Assembly (NCBI GenBank): GCA_964036045.1
Contig: OZ038382.1
Span: 135,460,442 to 135,524,441 of the forward strand
Origin: Eutreptiella sp. 'Long Island Sound 2002'
Lineage: Eukaryota > Euglenozoa > Euglenophyceae > Eutreptiales > Eutreptiaceae
DNA: 64,000 nt
Direction of reading: 5' to 3'
Shown here: in pieces, positions 31,623-41,558 of the stretch
Numbering within the stretch: position 1 is the stretch's first letter
How the letters are laid out: each line of letters begins with the position of its first letter
Position numbers and translations under genes: made by a program
The notes under the pieces: generated by a model
What the model was told of the DNA's origin: nothing
Databases searched by the model: none
The model's input: the letters and a program-made list of their open reading frames with translations, nothing else

Positions 31623-32119
31623 CCAGAGGTGAATTGTTGAATTGTTTTGGTGCTTTGTCCTCTGTGATCCCCTGTTTGTCTTGTCCCCTTTTCGTTTACG
31701 AACAGGGGATCACTTCTACTGTTTGTGTACAAATTTTTCTGAAAATTTATTGTGTTCCCACCACCCGCCCCCATGCCCGCCTCCTGACTGTGTTCGTCGG
31801 TGATGGTGGGAATTGGTGTTATATTGGATTCAGGTTGGAGAACACTGCTGTATACTTCTGCCGGGTGTTTATAATTTTTGGGGCTGAGAGCTGCATTTAT
31901 GCTGCTTCACGTATTTTGATCGCCGGTGTGAGTCCGCGTAGGGTTGTGTCCCATAGGCCCGGTGGGGTCCTTTGGAGAGCGCTTACTAAGGCCTGTGGCG
32001 CTATTAGCGAGTACTGCTTTGATACTCTTGCAAGCGATGATGTCGCCAGCAACACTCTGACTCGTTTGTCTGCCAGAGGTGAATTGTTGAATTGTTTTGG
32101 TGCTTTGTCCTGTGTGATC
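31623..32119 (+). repeat. Right end of the YR/RT element: split repeats B1-A2-B2
   Basis: B1 (31,623-31,669) and B2 (32,073-32,119) are 47-base direct repeats with one mismatch (CCAGAGGTGAATTGTTGAAT to TGTGATC). A2, the copy of A1, begins exactly where B1 ends (GATC/CCCTGTTTGTC) and runs to 31,757. Its first bases form a hairpin (GATCCCCTGTTTGT with ACGAACAGGGGATC). Between A2 and B2 lie ~315 bases with no counterpart at A1. The A1...B1A2B2 order is that of the split direct repeats described for Ngaro/PAT-type elements, apart from the extra 315 bases. Confidence 0.75.
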
Positions 32120-32173
32120 GAGTCTGTGAAGACCTTGCAGATGGTTTTCTAGTGGATTGTACGGGAAGGAGGT

Positions 32174-32536
32174 ATGTACATCAAGAAGAGGAGGCCACCC
32201 AACCAGAGGAAGAGGACGGTGAGTCCCAGAAACACCCCCCCCCCAAAGTCAACCGGCAAGCAGGGGGACGGCACACCCGACAAGGCCAAAAAACCAAAGG
32301 CTGCAGCAAGCCCCTCACAGCAAAGCCCCAAGGCTGCATCAAAGCCTCCACCCAACAAGGCGTTGGGCACGTTTGCAGCCCATTTCAGACCGTCCCAGTA
32401 GACACAGAATGAACGTGATGCCACTGGTGGTGCTAACAATGAGATGCGTGGTGACCAGGCACCACAAGTAAATGGTGGGCAATTTGCTGGAAAGGGTGCC
32501 AAACCAAAGGCACCTGGCCTGAGGAAGCGGCGCTAG
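32174..32536 (+). CDS. Lys/Pro-rich ORF with internal TAG
   Basis: MYIKKRRPPNQRKRTVSPRN starts a basic Pro/Ala/Lys-rich stretch (KKPKAAASPSQQSPKAASK). TAG at 32,399-32,401 is followed in frame by TQNERDATGGANNEMRGDQ and a GAKPKAPGLRKRR end at TAG 32,534-32,536. Composition is low-complexity, and the start could be an exon boundary rather than a true ATG. Function unknown. Confidence 0.3.
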
Positions 32537-32639
32537 AGTGACAATGGTGTGTGCTCTGACCGCTGTGTTGTATGTTTTTCCTGTTGCACGTCAGAATGCC
32601 GTTCTGCGCTGTCTCTGCAGATACTATTGACGTTTTGAG

Positions 32640-32810
32640 CACTGTTTTTTTGTGTTTTACTAAATCTGGAAGAAGTTTCGCCCGGGTTCAGGTATTTCTC
32701 GGAATACACGGGTCGTTTTTACATTTTTGTAAAGCCGGAAGAAATTTCGCCCATAGGTCTCAACAATGGCAAATAGAGACCTCGATTATGATGCATGAAT
32801 TTGAGTGACT
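32640..32810 (-). repeat. Inverted copy of the 18.4-kb GGGCGAAATTTC repeat
   Basis: On the minus strand the segment reads CTCAAATTCATG, GTCTCTATTTGCCA, ACCTATGGGCGAAATTTCTT and later CCCGGGCGAAACTTC, matching the order at 18,366-18,430 and 18,940-19,030. It lies outside the A/B repeats, so the 18.4-32.8 kb segment is bracketed by inverted copies. 32,811-33,180 shows no gene. Confidence 0.65.
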
Positions 32811-33184
32811 CCTAATTGACAGCTATTGGGCGCACACGTGGTGCATCAATCTTCGCCAAGTGTGTGCTACCCCACTTCTTGCACTGCATCGCCTCGGTGG
32901 ATGATACATTTGTGTGTAACACTCGAAAGGTTTGTTGTATTCCAGAAACTTTCTTTCTTCCTTTGCTTTTCCAGTATGCATACATGCTTATTGTGTTTTG
33001 ACATCCGGGGTGTGGTTGCATGAGAATAGCATTTTACATAAATAGAGATACTCAACTTTTTCCACCAGTGCAAGGGGTCCCCTAGGTGCACAATTCATAC
33101 CCTGTTCTTGGGTGTACTCACAAGGGGCCAGCTTGGCCCCGCGGAGCCTAGCCTGTGGGTAGGGGGGTGGGCAGTTAGCATGGC

Positions 33185-33450
33185 CTAAGGGATTGGGGGC
33201 ATGTGATTGGCCACACCTGGCCATGGTAGCCGGGGCGCCCTCCATAGAAATTTTGTGGAGGTGGCGGAGCAAGGGGGGTGGGGTGGGCTGGGGTGGGGGC
33301 TTCGGGGGGGGGGCTTCGGGGGGGTCTGCGCCAAGTTGGGCGACAGGGGGTTAGGGTAGAAAAAGTCCCCCGTGGGTAGAAAGTTTTCTATACGGGGTTG
33401 GGGCGGGGGGGCAAGTGTTGCGGTTGAAAAAAAAATTTCACCTCCTAGGC
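33185..33450 (+). repeat. Dispersed module R1 with poly-G flank
   Basis: GGGGGCATGTGATTGGCCAC, CATGGTAGCCGGGGCGCC and TTTTGTGGAGGTGGCGGAGC match the R1 copies elsewhere. The downstream part (TATACGGGGTTGGGGCGG, then AAGTGTTGCGGTTG) matches the inverse of 8,700-8,770. Confidence 0.8.
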
Positions 33451-33528
33451 GACTTTTTCTTCCACCCTCCCACTGCTTGCATCCCGCGGCATTGCGTCGC
33501 ACTCCGTACTCGCATGCACCGATAGTAT

Positions 33529-36467
33529 GCACGAAGTCGCCCCTCCCCTACCTCCCCCCCCTACCTACCCCCCCCCTACCCCCCCCTACCTCCCCCCCCT
33601 ACCTCCCCCCCCCCTACCTCCCCCCCCTACCTTCAGCTCGCTTCGCTCGACAGACGGCTCGCTTCGCTCGACGCGGGGGCGAGCCCCCGCACCCCCCTTA
33701 AATAACATGACTCCTGCGATGGCCACAGACCGCCTTTTGTGTGCACCGCCTTGTGTGTGCACCGCCTTTTGTGTGTACCGCCTTGCCTGTGGCCCCTTAA
33801 ATGACAAGACTCCTGCGGTGGCCACAGGCCGCCTTTTGTGTGTTCCGCCTTGTGTGTGCACCGCCTTCTATGTGTACCGCCTTGCTTGTGGCCCCTTAAA
33901 TGACCAGACACCTGCGGTGGCTACAGACCGCCTTTTCTGTGTTCCGCCTTGTGTGTGCACCGCCTTCTGTGCGCACCGCCTTGCCTGTGGCCCCTTAAAT
34001 AACATGACTCCTGCGGTGGCTACAGACCGCCTTTTGTGTGTTCCGCCTTGTGTGTGCACTGCCTTCTGTGTGTACCGCCTTGCCTGTGGCCCCTTAAATA
34101 ACAAGACTCCTGCGGTGGCTACAGACCGCCTTTTGTGTGTTCCGCCTTGTGTGTGCACCGCCTTCTGTGTGCACCGCCTTGCCTGTGGCCCCTTAAATAA
34201 CAAGACTCCTGCGGTGGCTACAGACCGCCTTTTGTGTGTTCCGCCTTGTGTGTGCACCGCCTTCTGTGTGCACCGCCTTGCTTGTGGCCCCTTAAATGAC
34301 CAGACACCTGCGGTGGCTACAGACCGCCTTTTCTGGGTTCCGCCTTGTGTGTGCACCGCCTTCTGTGTGTACCGCCTTGCCTGTGGCCCCTTAAATAACA
34401 TGACTCCTGCGGTGGCTACAGACCGCCTTTTGTGTGTTCCGCCTTGTGTGTGCACTGCCTTCTGTGTGTACCGCCTTGCCTGTGGCCCCTTAAATAACAA
34501 GACTCCTGCGGTGGCTACAGGCCGCCTTTTGTGTGTTCCGCCTTTTGCGTGTTCTGCCTTGTGTGTGCACCGCCCTCTGTGTGTACCGCCTTGCTTGTGG
34601 CCCCTTAAATAACAAGACTCCTGCGGTGGCTACAGACCGCCTTTTGTGTGTTCCGCCTTGTGTGTGCACCGCCTTCTGTGCGCACCGCCTTGCCTGTGGC
34701 CCCTTAAATGACAAGACTCCTGCGGTGGCCACAGGCCGCCTTTTGTGTGTTCCGCCTTGTGTGTGCACCGCCTTCTGTGTGTACCGCCTTGCTTGTGGCC
34801 CCTTAAATGACCAGACTCCTGCGGTGGCTACAGACCGCCTTTTGTGTGTTCCGCCTTGTGTGTGCACCGCCTTCTGTGCGCACCGCCTTGCCTGTGGCCC
34901 CTTAAATAACATGACTCCTGCGGTGGCTACAGACCGCCTTTTGTGTGTTCCGCCTTGTGTGTGCACTGCCTTCTGTGTGTACCGCCTTGCCTGTGGCCCC
35001 TTAAATAACAAGACTCCTGCGGTGGCTACAGACCGCCTTTTGTGTGTTCCGCCTTTTGCGTGTTCTGCCTTGTGTGTGCACCGCCCTCTGTGTGTACCGC
35101 CTTGCCTGTGGCCCCTTAAATAACAAGACTCCTGCGGTGGCTACAGACCGCCTTTTGTGTGTTCCGCCTTGTGTGTGCACCGCCTTCTGTGTGTACCGCC
35201 TTGCCTGTGGCCCCTTAAATGACAAGACTCCTGCGGTGGCCACAGGCCGCCTTTTGTGTGTTCCGCCTTGTGTGTGCACCGCCTTCTGTGTGCACCGCCT
35301 TGCTTGTGGCCCCTTAAATGACCAGACACCTGCGGTGGCTACAGACCGCCTTTTCTGGGTTCCGCCTTGTGTGTGCACCGCCTTCTGTGTGTACCGCCTT
35401 GCCTGTGGCCCCTTAAATAACATGACTCCTGCGGTGGCTACAGACCGCCTTTTGTGTGTTCCGCCTTGTGTGTGCACTGCCTTCTGTGTGTACCGCCTTG
35501 CCTGTGGCCCCTTAAATAACAAGACTCCTGCGGTGGCTACAGGCCGCCTTTTGTGTGTTCCGCCTTTTGCGTGTTCTGCCTTGTGTGTGCACCGCCCTCT
35601 GTGTGTACCGCCTTGCCTGTGGCCCCTTAAATAACAAGACTCCTGCGGTGGCTACAGACCGCCTTTTGTGTGTTCCGCCTTGTGTGTGCACCGCCTTCTG
35701 TGCGCACCGCCTTGCCTGTGGCCCCTTAAATGACAAGACTCCTGCGGTGGCCACAGACCGCCTTTTGTGTGTTCCGCCTTGTGTGTGCACCGCCTTCTGT
35801 GTGTACCGCCTTGCTTGTGGCCCCTTAAATGACCAGACTCCTGCGGTGGCTACAGACCGCCTTTTGTGTGTTCCGCCTTGTGTGTGCACCGCCTTCTGTG
35901 CGCACCGCCTTGCCTGTGGCCCCTTAAATAACATGACTCCTGCGGTGGCTACAGACCGCCTTTTGTGTGTTCCGCCTTGTGTGTGCACTGCCTTCTGTGT
36001 GTACCGCCTTGCCTGTGGCCCCTTAAATAACAAGACTCCTGCGGTGGCTACAGACCGCCTTTTGTGTGTTCCGCCTTTTGCGTGTTCTGCCTTGTGTGTG
36101 CACCGCCCTCTGTGTGTACCGCCTTGCCTGTGGCCCCTTAAATAACAAGACTCCTGCGGTGGCTACAGACCGCCTTTTGTGTGTTCCGCCTTGTGTGTGC
36201 ACCGCCTTCTGTGTGCACCGCCTTGCCTGTGGCCCCTTAAATAACAAGACTCCTGCGGTGGCCACAAGCTGCCTTTTGTGTGTTCCGCCTTGTGTGTGCA
36301 CCGCCTTCCCCCCCCATACCCCCCCCCTACCTTCTCGACCCCCCCCCTACCTCCCCCCCCTACCCCCCCTAACCCCCCCTACCTCCCCCCCCCTACCCCC
36401 CCCTACCCCCACCCTACCTCCCCCAACCCCCCCCTACATTCAAGGTAGGGGGGGGGCGACTTCGTGC
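33529..36467 (+). mobile_element. Block bounded by terminal inverted repeats and filled with a nested tandem repeat
   Basis: GCACGAAGTCGCCCC at 33,529 and GGCGACTTCGTGC at 36,455-36,467 are inverted. The match extends through TACCT/AGGTA next to long (CCCCCCTAC) tracts at 33,545-33,630 and 36,308-36,445. The interior is the 99-bp repeat. No transposase-like frame is present, so it would be non-autonomous if it is a transposon. Target-site duplication is not clear (GATAGTAT versus GATATACC). Confidence 0.55.
33695..36310 (+). repeat. Three-level tandem repeat: 16 bp within 99 bp within 511 bp
   Basis: Each 99-base unit is four 16-base words of the form CCGCCTTnTGTGTGnn (last CCGCCTTGCCTGTGGC) plus a 35-base spacer (CCCTTAAATAACAAGACTCC, TGCGGTGGCTACAGA). 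About 26 units are present. Every fifth unit from 34,533 on carries a fifth 16-base word (TTTTGCGTGTTCTGCC type), making 115 bases. This gives a 511-base higher period: marker copies at 34,533, 35,044, 35,555 and 36,066. Spacer variants (AACATGACT, GACAAGACT, GACCAGACT) recur in fixed order within the 511-base unit. Long ORFs on both strands are products of the 3n unit. Confidence 0.95.
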
Positions 36468-36469
36468 GA

Positions 36470-38290
36470 TATACCATGCACCACACACCTATTTTTTGCC
36501 TCTCTTCAGCCCCATCCCAAGATGCACTGCCCACAGCGGTTTTTAATGCGGCCATGTTCAACTTGAGGGCCAGGGTCTACGTGTTGCTACACAGAATCTT
36601 GCTACCCACAAAAAATTCATTGCAGAAAGCAATGAGTACAACACCTCTGGATGAGCTTCCGGAGCGCACTTTGCCTGTGGTATGCTGCTGCCTACACCTA
36701 CACAAATGAACATGGACAACATGCACGACAAGCAACCCACCCCTCCACCCATGCTTCGCCACCACCATAGAAATTCAGTGAATGCAGTGAATTTACATGA
36801 AAGCGTGCCCGGGTTCCATCCCCACGTGTGGCCAATCACATGCCCCCGATCGCGGGGCAGACTCACGGAGCGCCAGGTTCCCAATCCCCCAAGCCCACCG
36901 CCATTCCCCTTGCCCCCTTCCCTCTTGTCCCACTGCCCACCATCGTTTCCACCCTCTGTATTTGGCGACGTGCTTGCCCCCTCCCGTCCTACCCCCCTCC
37001 CTCTCTTTCGTTTGCCCACAAGTTTCCCTATTGCCTCCGCTTCTCGCTGCCACGCATGTCGCCTTCCTTCCTCCTCCCTGTTGTTGGTCACGCTCAGGGT
37101 CACTTGGTCTGTTTGCCTCCCTGTCTATACCTTGTCCTCGTTAGCCAGCCCTAGCCTATGAAGTAGTTGGTCACACTGCACAAGCGCATTGTTCTCCTCC
37201 TCCCTTCTCCCGTTCCACCTCACGTTAGCTCCTGACCCGTGTGGCTGCCACGGTTAGGTCGACGGGGTCCTCAGCGCATCGCTGGTGCGGCGCCCGTGCA
37301 TCGACATGCATCGCCCTTGCTTCGCCCCAACCTACTCCCATTTGCTTCCTTCTTCCTCTTTTTCCCCTTCTTTAGCTTCTCTGGCTCCCATGCCCCCTCC
37401 AATTCTCATCTGTACCCCTGTACTCCCCCTCTTGGTCCCGTTGCCCCGACACTAGGGCCACCCCATGGCGCACGTCGCTTCCCCTACATTGGCCGTGGTC
37501 CCGCCACCACACACCAGCGGGCCCTCCACCTCCACCAAAGTGCGCACTGGAGGGGGACGTCCGTGTGGGGGCAAGCGCAGTCTGGCCCCCTCAAACCAGA
37601 CAACGGTGGTCTGCACAAACCAACGGTGGATCCACGGCGCACGCCACAGAGCAGTCACCAATGCCGTGGTGCGCCCACCCTTGTCCCTGTCCTCCATGTG
37701 GGTCCCATTTTCTCATCTCATTTGCTCTCTTCTTATCTTTTTCCTCATCTTCTTCTTCAGCTCTTTCTTCTTTGCCGCGCTGGTTCGTGTTCCTCTTCTT
37801 CTTCCTCCGCTCTTTCCTCTCTTCTCTTGCGGTCCTTGCTTGCTTGCTTGGTTTCTTGCTTTGCTTCTTGCTTGCCCTGTTACGGGGCGCTTTTCCTTGG
37901 TCGCCCACGTGGCCTCATGTACAGGGCCGCTTCACTCTCCGTCTCAGTGACGAGCCGCACCACCGACCGGCTCTGCAACAAGGGCAGCTCTTTGCGGCTG
38001 CTGCTCCACTTTAAATTGCGACTCGGGTGCACCAATCCAAGGAACTCTTGCACCCGAGAGGTACTGCAGTACCTCAATTTGATGTCAATGTCAGTGGACC
38101 CCAGCACAGGTTCAGGCCTAGCCGCATCGCTTCTGATCATGTCAGGCGCCCGTCTATTGCGCCTCGTCACAGCCGCCATCATCGCCTTCTTGCTCGGCGG
38201 TGTGTACTCGCTTGGCCGCAGCCCTTGTTGCACGGTTGTCTGAACAGTGCTGACAATCTGGGGGCGCTTCGGGATGTACTGCCCACGTGC
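36470..38290 (-). repeat. Right copy of the ~1.8-kb inverted duplication
   Basis: It contains, inverted, the landmarks of 15,790-17,640: the AAAAAATAGGTGTGTGGTG segment at its left end, one R1 module (36,745-36,885), a CTT-rich middle (37,330-37,870) and the coding part at its right end. The copy stops where the satellite begins (~38,290). Confidence 0.75.
37880..38290 (-). pseudogene. Homologue of the 15.8-16.2 kb protein, truncated
   Basis: The minus-strand frame reads QYIPKRPQIVSTVQTTVQQG, then PSKKAMMAAVTRRNRRAPDM, IDIKLRYCSTSRVQEFLGLV and TETESEAALYMRPRGRPRK. It aligns residue by residue with the + strand ORF at 15,790-16,200. The N-terminal part is missing because satellite DNA starts at about 38,290. 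The C-terminal basic tail differs. Confidence 0.5.
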
Positions 38291-39215
38291 CTAAGTAGGT
38301 TGTGTAATAATCCCTTGGGAGCCACCCCACCGCCCCCACACCCAACACCCAAATAAGGTGAAAACCACATCAATACACCAACATACATGCCTTGCATGGA
38401 AGAGATGGTCATTTTTGGTGTTCACCATGTCAAAAAAATATCATTCGTTTCAAACTTTTGAGCTGCCCGGGGTGAAGATTAGCATCACCAGGTTGTGGAC
38501 CAATCTTCTGGAAACTCCCCCCTCTGTCCCCACACTCAATACCTAAATAAGGTGAAGAACACGTCGATACAGCCAACATATTTGCATAGGGTGGATGGTC
38601 ATTTTTTGTGGTGAGGATGAAAAAAATCAGCTCCGTCTGAAACTTCCATTTTTGAGCCGCCTAGGGTGAAAAATCGCACAAGCAGGTTGTGTACCCATTC
38701 TTGGTGACACCCCCACCCCCGCCCCCACACTCAATCCCCAACTGAACTAAAAAACACATCAATATAGCCAACATGCTATGCATACGTTGGATGGTAATTT
38801 TTCGGTGGTCATGATGTCAACAAACTAAGCTTCGTCGGAAACTCCTATTTTGATCTGCCCAAGGTGAAAAATTGCATAACCAAGTTGTGCACCAATCCCT
38901 CGGGAGGACCTCCCCCCCCGTTCAAACTCAATAGCCACAGAAGGTGCAAACCGCATCAATGCGGTGTAAAACATACTTTACATAGATTGGATGGTAATTT
39001 TGCATGGACACGATGTCAAAGTAATAAGCTTTGTCTAAAATTTGCATCTTTGAGGTTCGCATGGTCTCTGTGCACCAATCCCTTGGGAGAACCCCCCCCC
39101 CCTCGCACCCCCCCCCCCACAATACCCAAATAAGGTGAAAAACACATCAATGCGGCCCAAGACATGCTTTACATAGATTCGATGAGCATTTTGGCGGTCA
39201 CAATGTCTTTGCCAG
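38290..39215. repeat. Diverged satellite monomers, about 4.5 copies
   Basis: It carries the same word order as the 5.8-8.6 kb copies (ACAT(G/A)C(C/T)TTGCATGG-type, GGATGGTCATTTTT, TTTTTGAGCCGCC, AGGTTGTGTACC, C run, CACTCAAT). Unit spacing is ~195-205 bases, with strong divergence. 39,215-39,330 shows no feature. Confidence 0.88.
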
Positions 39216-39331
39216 CCGTTTGCGCATACCCCCTCGATGACTAGAAACCCCCTTGGACATGTTTTCCATGCTATCAGAATTTGGGGTCAAAATTTGATGA
39301 TTTTGTATGTGGTTTTTTTCCCCGCACATTT

Positions 39332-39697
39332 TTAATATCCCAGAGGGGGCTCTTTTTTTACTACATTCTTATTGTCCACGAGAAGCGTCAATTCACCGCC
39401 TTTCGCATAACATGGTGGGCATCGATGTCTAGTCGTTGTTAGAGGTTGGCTCTCCATTTTCTTTGTGCTCACATACATTAAAAAGAGCATTACAGATCCA
39501 TTTTCACACAAAAATCGTTTTTGCGGAAGGTTGTTTGGTGTAAATGCCTCTTGTGGGGAGTTTGCAGGATATACCCAACCACTAACCTTGTCCAGTGCCC
39601 GTTGCGCACGGATATGATCGCCTTGAACGAGTTCTTCCTTACTGAGGAACCAACGGGGGAACCATTCTTCTTTCCCCTTTGAGTGGCACAGTGCCAC
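39332..39697 (-). CDS. Minus-strand ORF, 121 aa, unknown
   Basis: It reads MALCHSKGKEEWFPRWFLSK, GDHIRAQRALDKVSGWVYPA, NLPQKRFLCENGSVMLFLMY and CYAKGGELTLLVDNKNVVKK, ending TAA. Composition is balanced. Upstream on the same strand (39,836-39,690) another frame reads MERAESEVRDILEGGHLRVV, so a one-base shift near 39,690 may split a longer protein. I recognise no family. Confidence 0.45.
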   Translation of the reverse strand: MALCHSKGKEEWFPRWFLSKEELVQGDHIRAQRALDKVSGWVYPANSPQEAFTPNNLPQKRFLCENGSVMLFLMYVSTKKMESQPLTTTRHRCPPCYAKGGELTLLVDNKNVVKKEPPLGY

Positions 39698-39837
39698 TCC
39701 TCAGTGGTGGGGTGACTTGGGGCTCTTCCCTGACCACCCTGAGGTGCCCCCCCTCCAATATATCCCGGACCTCACTCTCCGCGCGCTCCATTAGATGCCG
39801 GGGTGGAGTTGGTATTGGGGATTGGCCAACACACAAC

Positions 39838-41550
39838 CCCCCCCCCCCCCTTCATTACCCCCGAAACCCCTTTGGGGACCGCCCCTTTACCGGACCCCCC
39901 GCCTATGCAACCCCTAGGCGCTCCTTTCTCCCCGACCGTCCCGCACCTCGCATGCCCCTCAACTTGTTGACGGGGTTGGGTATACGGTGAACAGAGACGC
40001 CCTCAGTTCCGTTGATTGCAAGGTGGCTTGGGAACGGGTGGAGAAAACTTGGGGCAGCCGGTCAAAGACCATTCTGCCTATGCATTCAGGCGGGAATGGC
40101 CTTGGGGGATAGATGATAGCCTCCGTCGAGAGGGGTGGGATGTCACCAAGAGGTCCGCGCGTGGACAAGGGCCCGTGACAGTGCAGCAATGGGCGCGGCG
40201 TGCCCGCATGAGGGCACTTAGTGACCTCAAACTATGCACATGTCCTCTCACAGCGGTTCAGAATCCGCAAGCGGCGGGCCTATGACATGCGGACATGCGA
40301 CCATGGCTTTTCGTCGCTATGGGTACTTGAGTTGGTGCACGCCACGCGGTGGCGGTGCCCATGTGCGTGAAAACGAATGCCAAAATTGCGCGATTTTAGT
40401 GCTAGATTGCTGCATATACCTTCGCGATTGCGGCGCAGACACAGGTAAAGCCCGTTGTAGTAGTAGGGGGATTCGTGGGGCGCCGTGGCACGGTAGTGTC
40501 TCAAATCGGGGCCATTTCTTCTCATAGGCACCGGAATTTCAATTTTTTAGAATTTCTAAAAATATAAGTACCATCCCAAGTCTATGAAAATAGTTGTTTC
40601 CGACCAAAATTGTTCATTTGCGTACCCATATTCGCGTGATTTTTGCTCCCCATTCAAAAGTTCTATGACCCGACGTTCGAAAAGGGTACACAGGTCTCCT
40701 GACATGTATCAGAAGGCAACCCCCCCTTCCAGGTTTTGAAAAAAGGCATTTTGCAAGACCCCCACCCCAGGAACAACTTGCCTACATGTGCATTGTCTCG
40801 TGCCTTGTATGCTAGTTCTGGTACCACACGGAACGGATATCTCCTTGCATAACAGACACTATTATGCATCGTATGGATTTTAAATGGCTTTAGGCATGGA
40901 GGTATGTATTTGTTACTTCTATGGCAGCCGATAATTAGTCATGCATGTTTTACCTCAGACTTTGCACACCCGTTTACCGAAACTTTTTTCTGTCCTGTCG
41001 TGCTGCCGGCCTTGTTAGCAGGTCCATGTCTCTGTTTGTTATCAGGGTGGCATGCCGAATTTACACCCCTAATGTGCACCATGATTGTCAGAAAACGTCG
41101 TGCAAAACGGGCCTGAAGTATTGGTGCTCAAAGACACCCCCTGTAGGCACACTTTGCTAAAAAAAACGTTCTAGGAAAAACAATGTGTTGCAAGTACCTC
41201 ATGCCGGGCAATTTGAAGTGCACCGTTCTCTGGTAGTACACACCATGTTTGCGACCACATGTTCACAGCTACCTGGTTTGAGTTTGCATCAACCATGTGC
41301 CTCTTGGAACTTGTCCGCATAATTAAATGGATCCTGCCCTGTTCCGGCTATTCCTTGGGAAGTAACAGTTTGAAAGTGAACATCATCTCATGGAATGTGC
41401 TGTAACGGACAAAGCCCAATGCAACTTTGTGATTTGGGCTGCGACTTTGCGTCGTGATTCACGTACCCGGAGGGGCTGGGGGGGATGTTTTTCAACACAT
41501 TCAACTAAGAACAATGGGTTTCCGTTAACATAGGTCGCACACCATCCGTG
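39838..41550. other. No clear gene
   Basis: Short open frames on both strands near 39,960-40,290 (for example NRDALSSVDCKVAWERVEK on +, MVFDRLPQVFSTRSQATLQS on -) are of similar quality and were not called. 40,500-41,550 is AT-richer, with no convincing exon or repeat. Confidence 0.35.
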
Positions 41551-41558
41551 CCGAAAGG

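Noticed and set aside
33695-36310. CRISPR-like array
   Set aside because: Spacers are not unique: the 35-base segments are near-identical between units, and the genome is eukaryotic.
33527-36566. Cys/Pro-rich 'CVPPCVCTAF' repeat proteins on + and 'KGPQARRYTQKAVHTQGG' on -
   Set aside because: Both strands are open across the same 99-base repeat and the frame breaks at every 115-base unit, so no selection for a protein is evident.
37239-38243. 334-codon + strand ORF and its counterpart at 16,912-16,115 on the minus strand
   Set aside because: Antisense to the conserved protein frame; open because of CTT-rich low-complexity DNA. Similarity between the two is explained by the DNA duplication.
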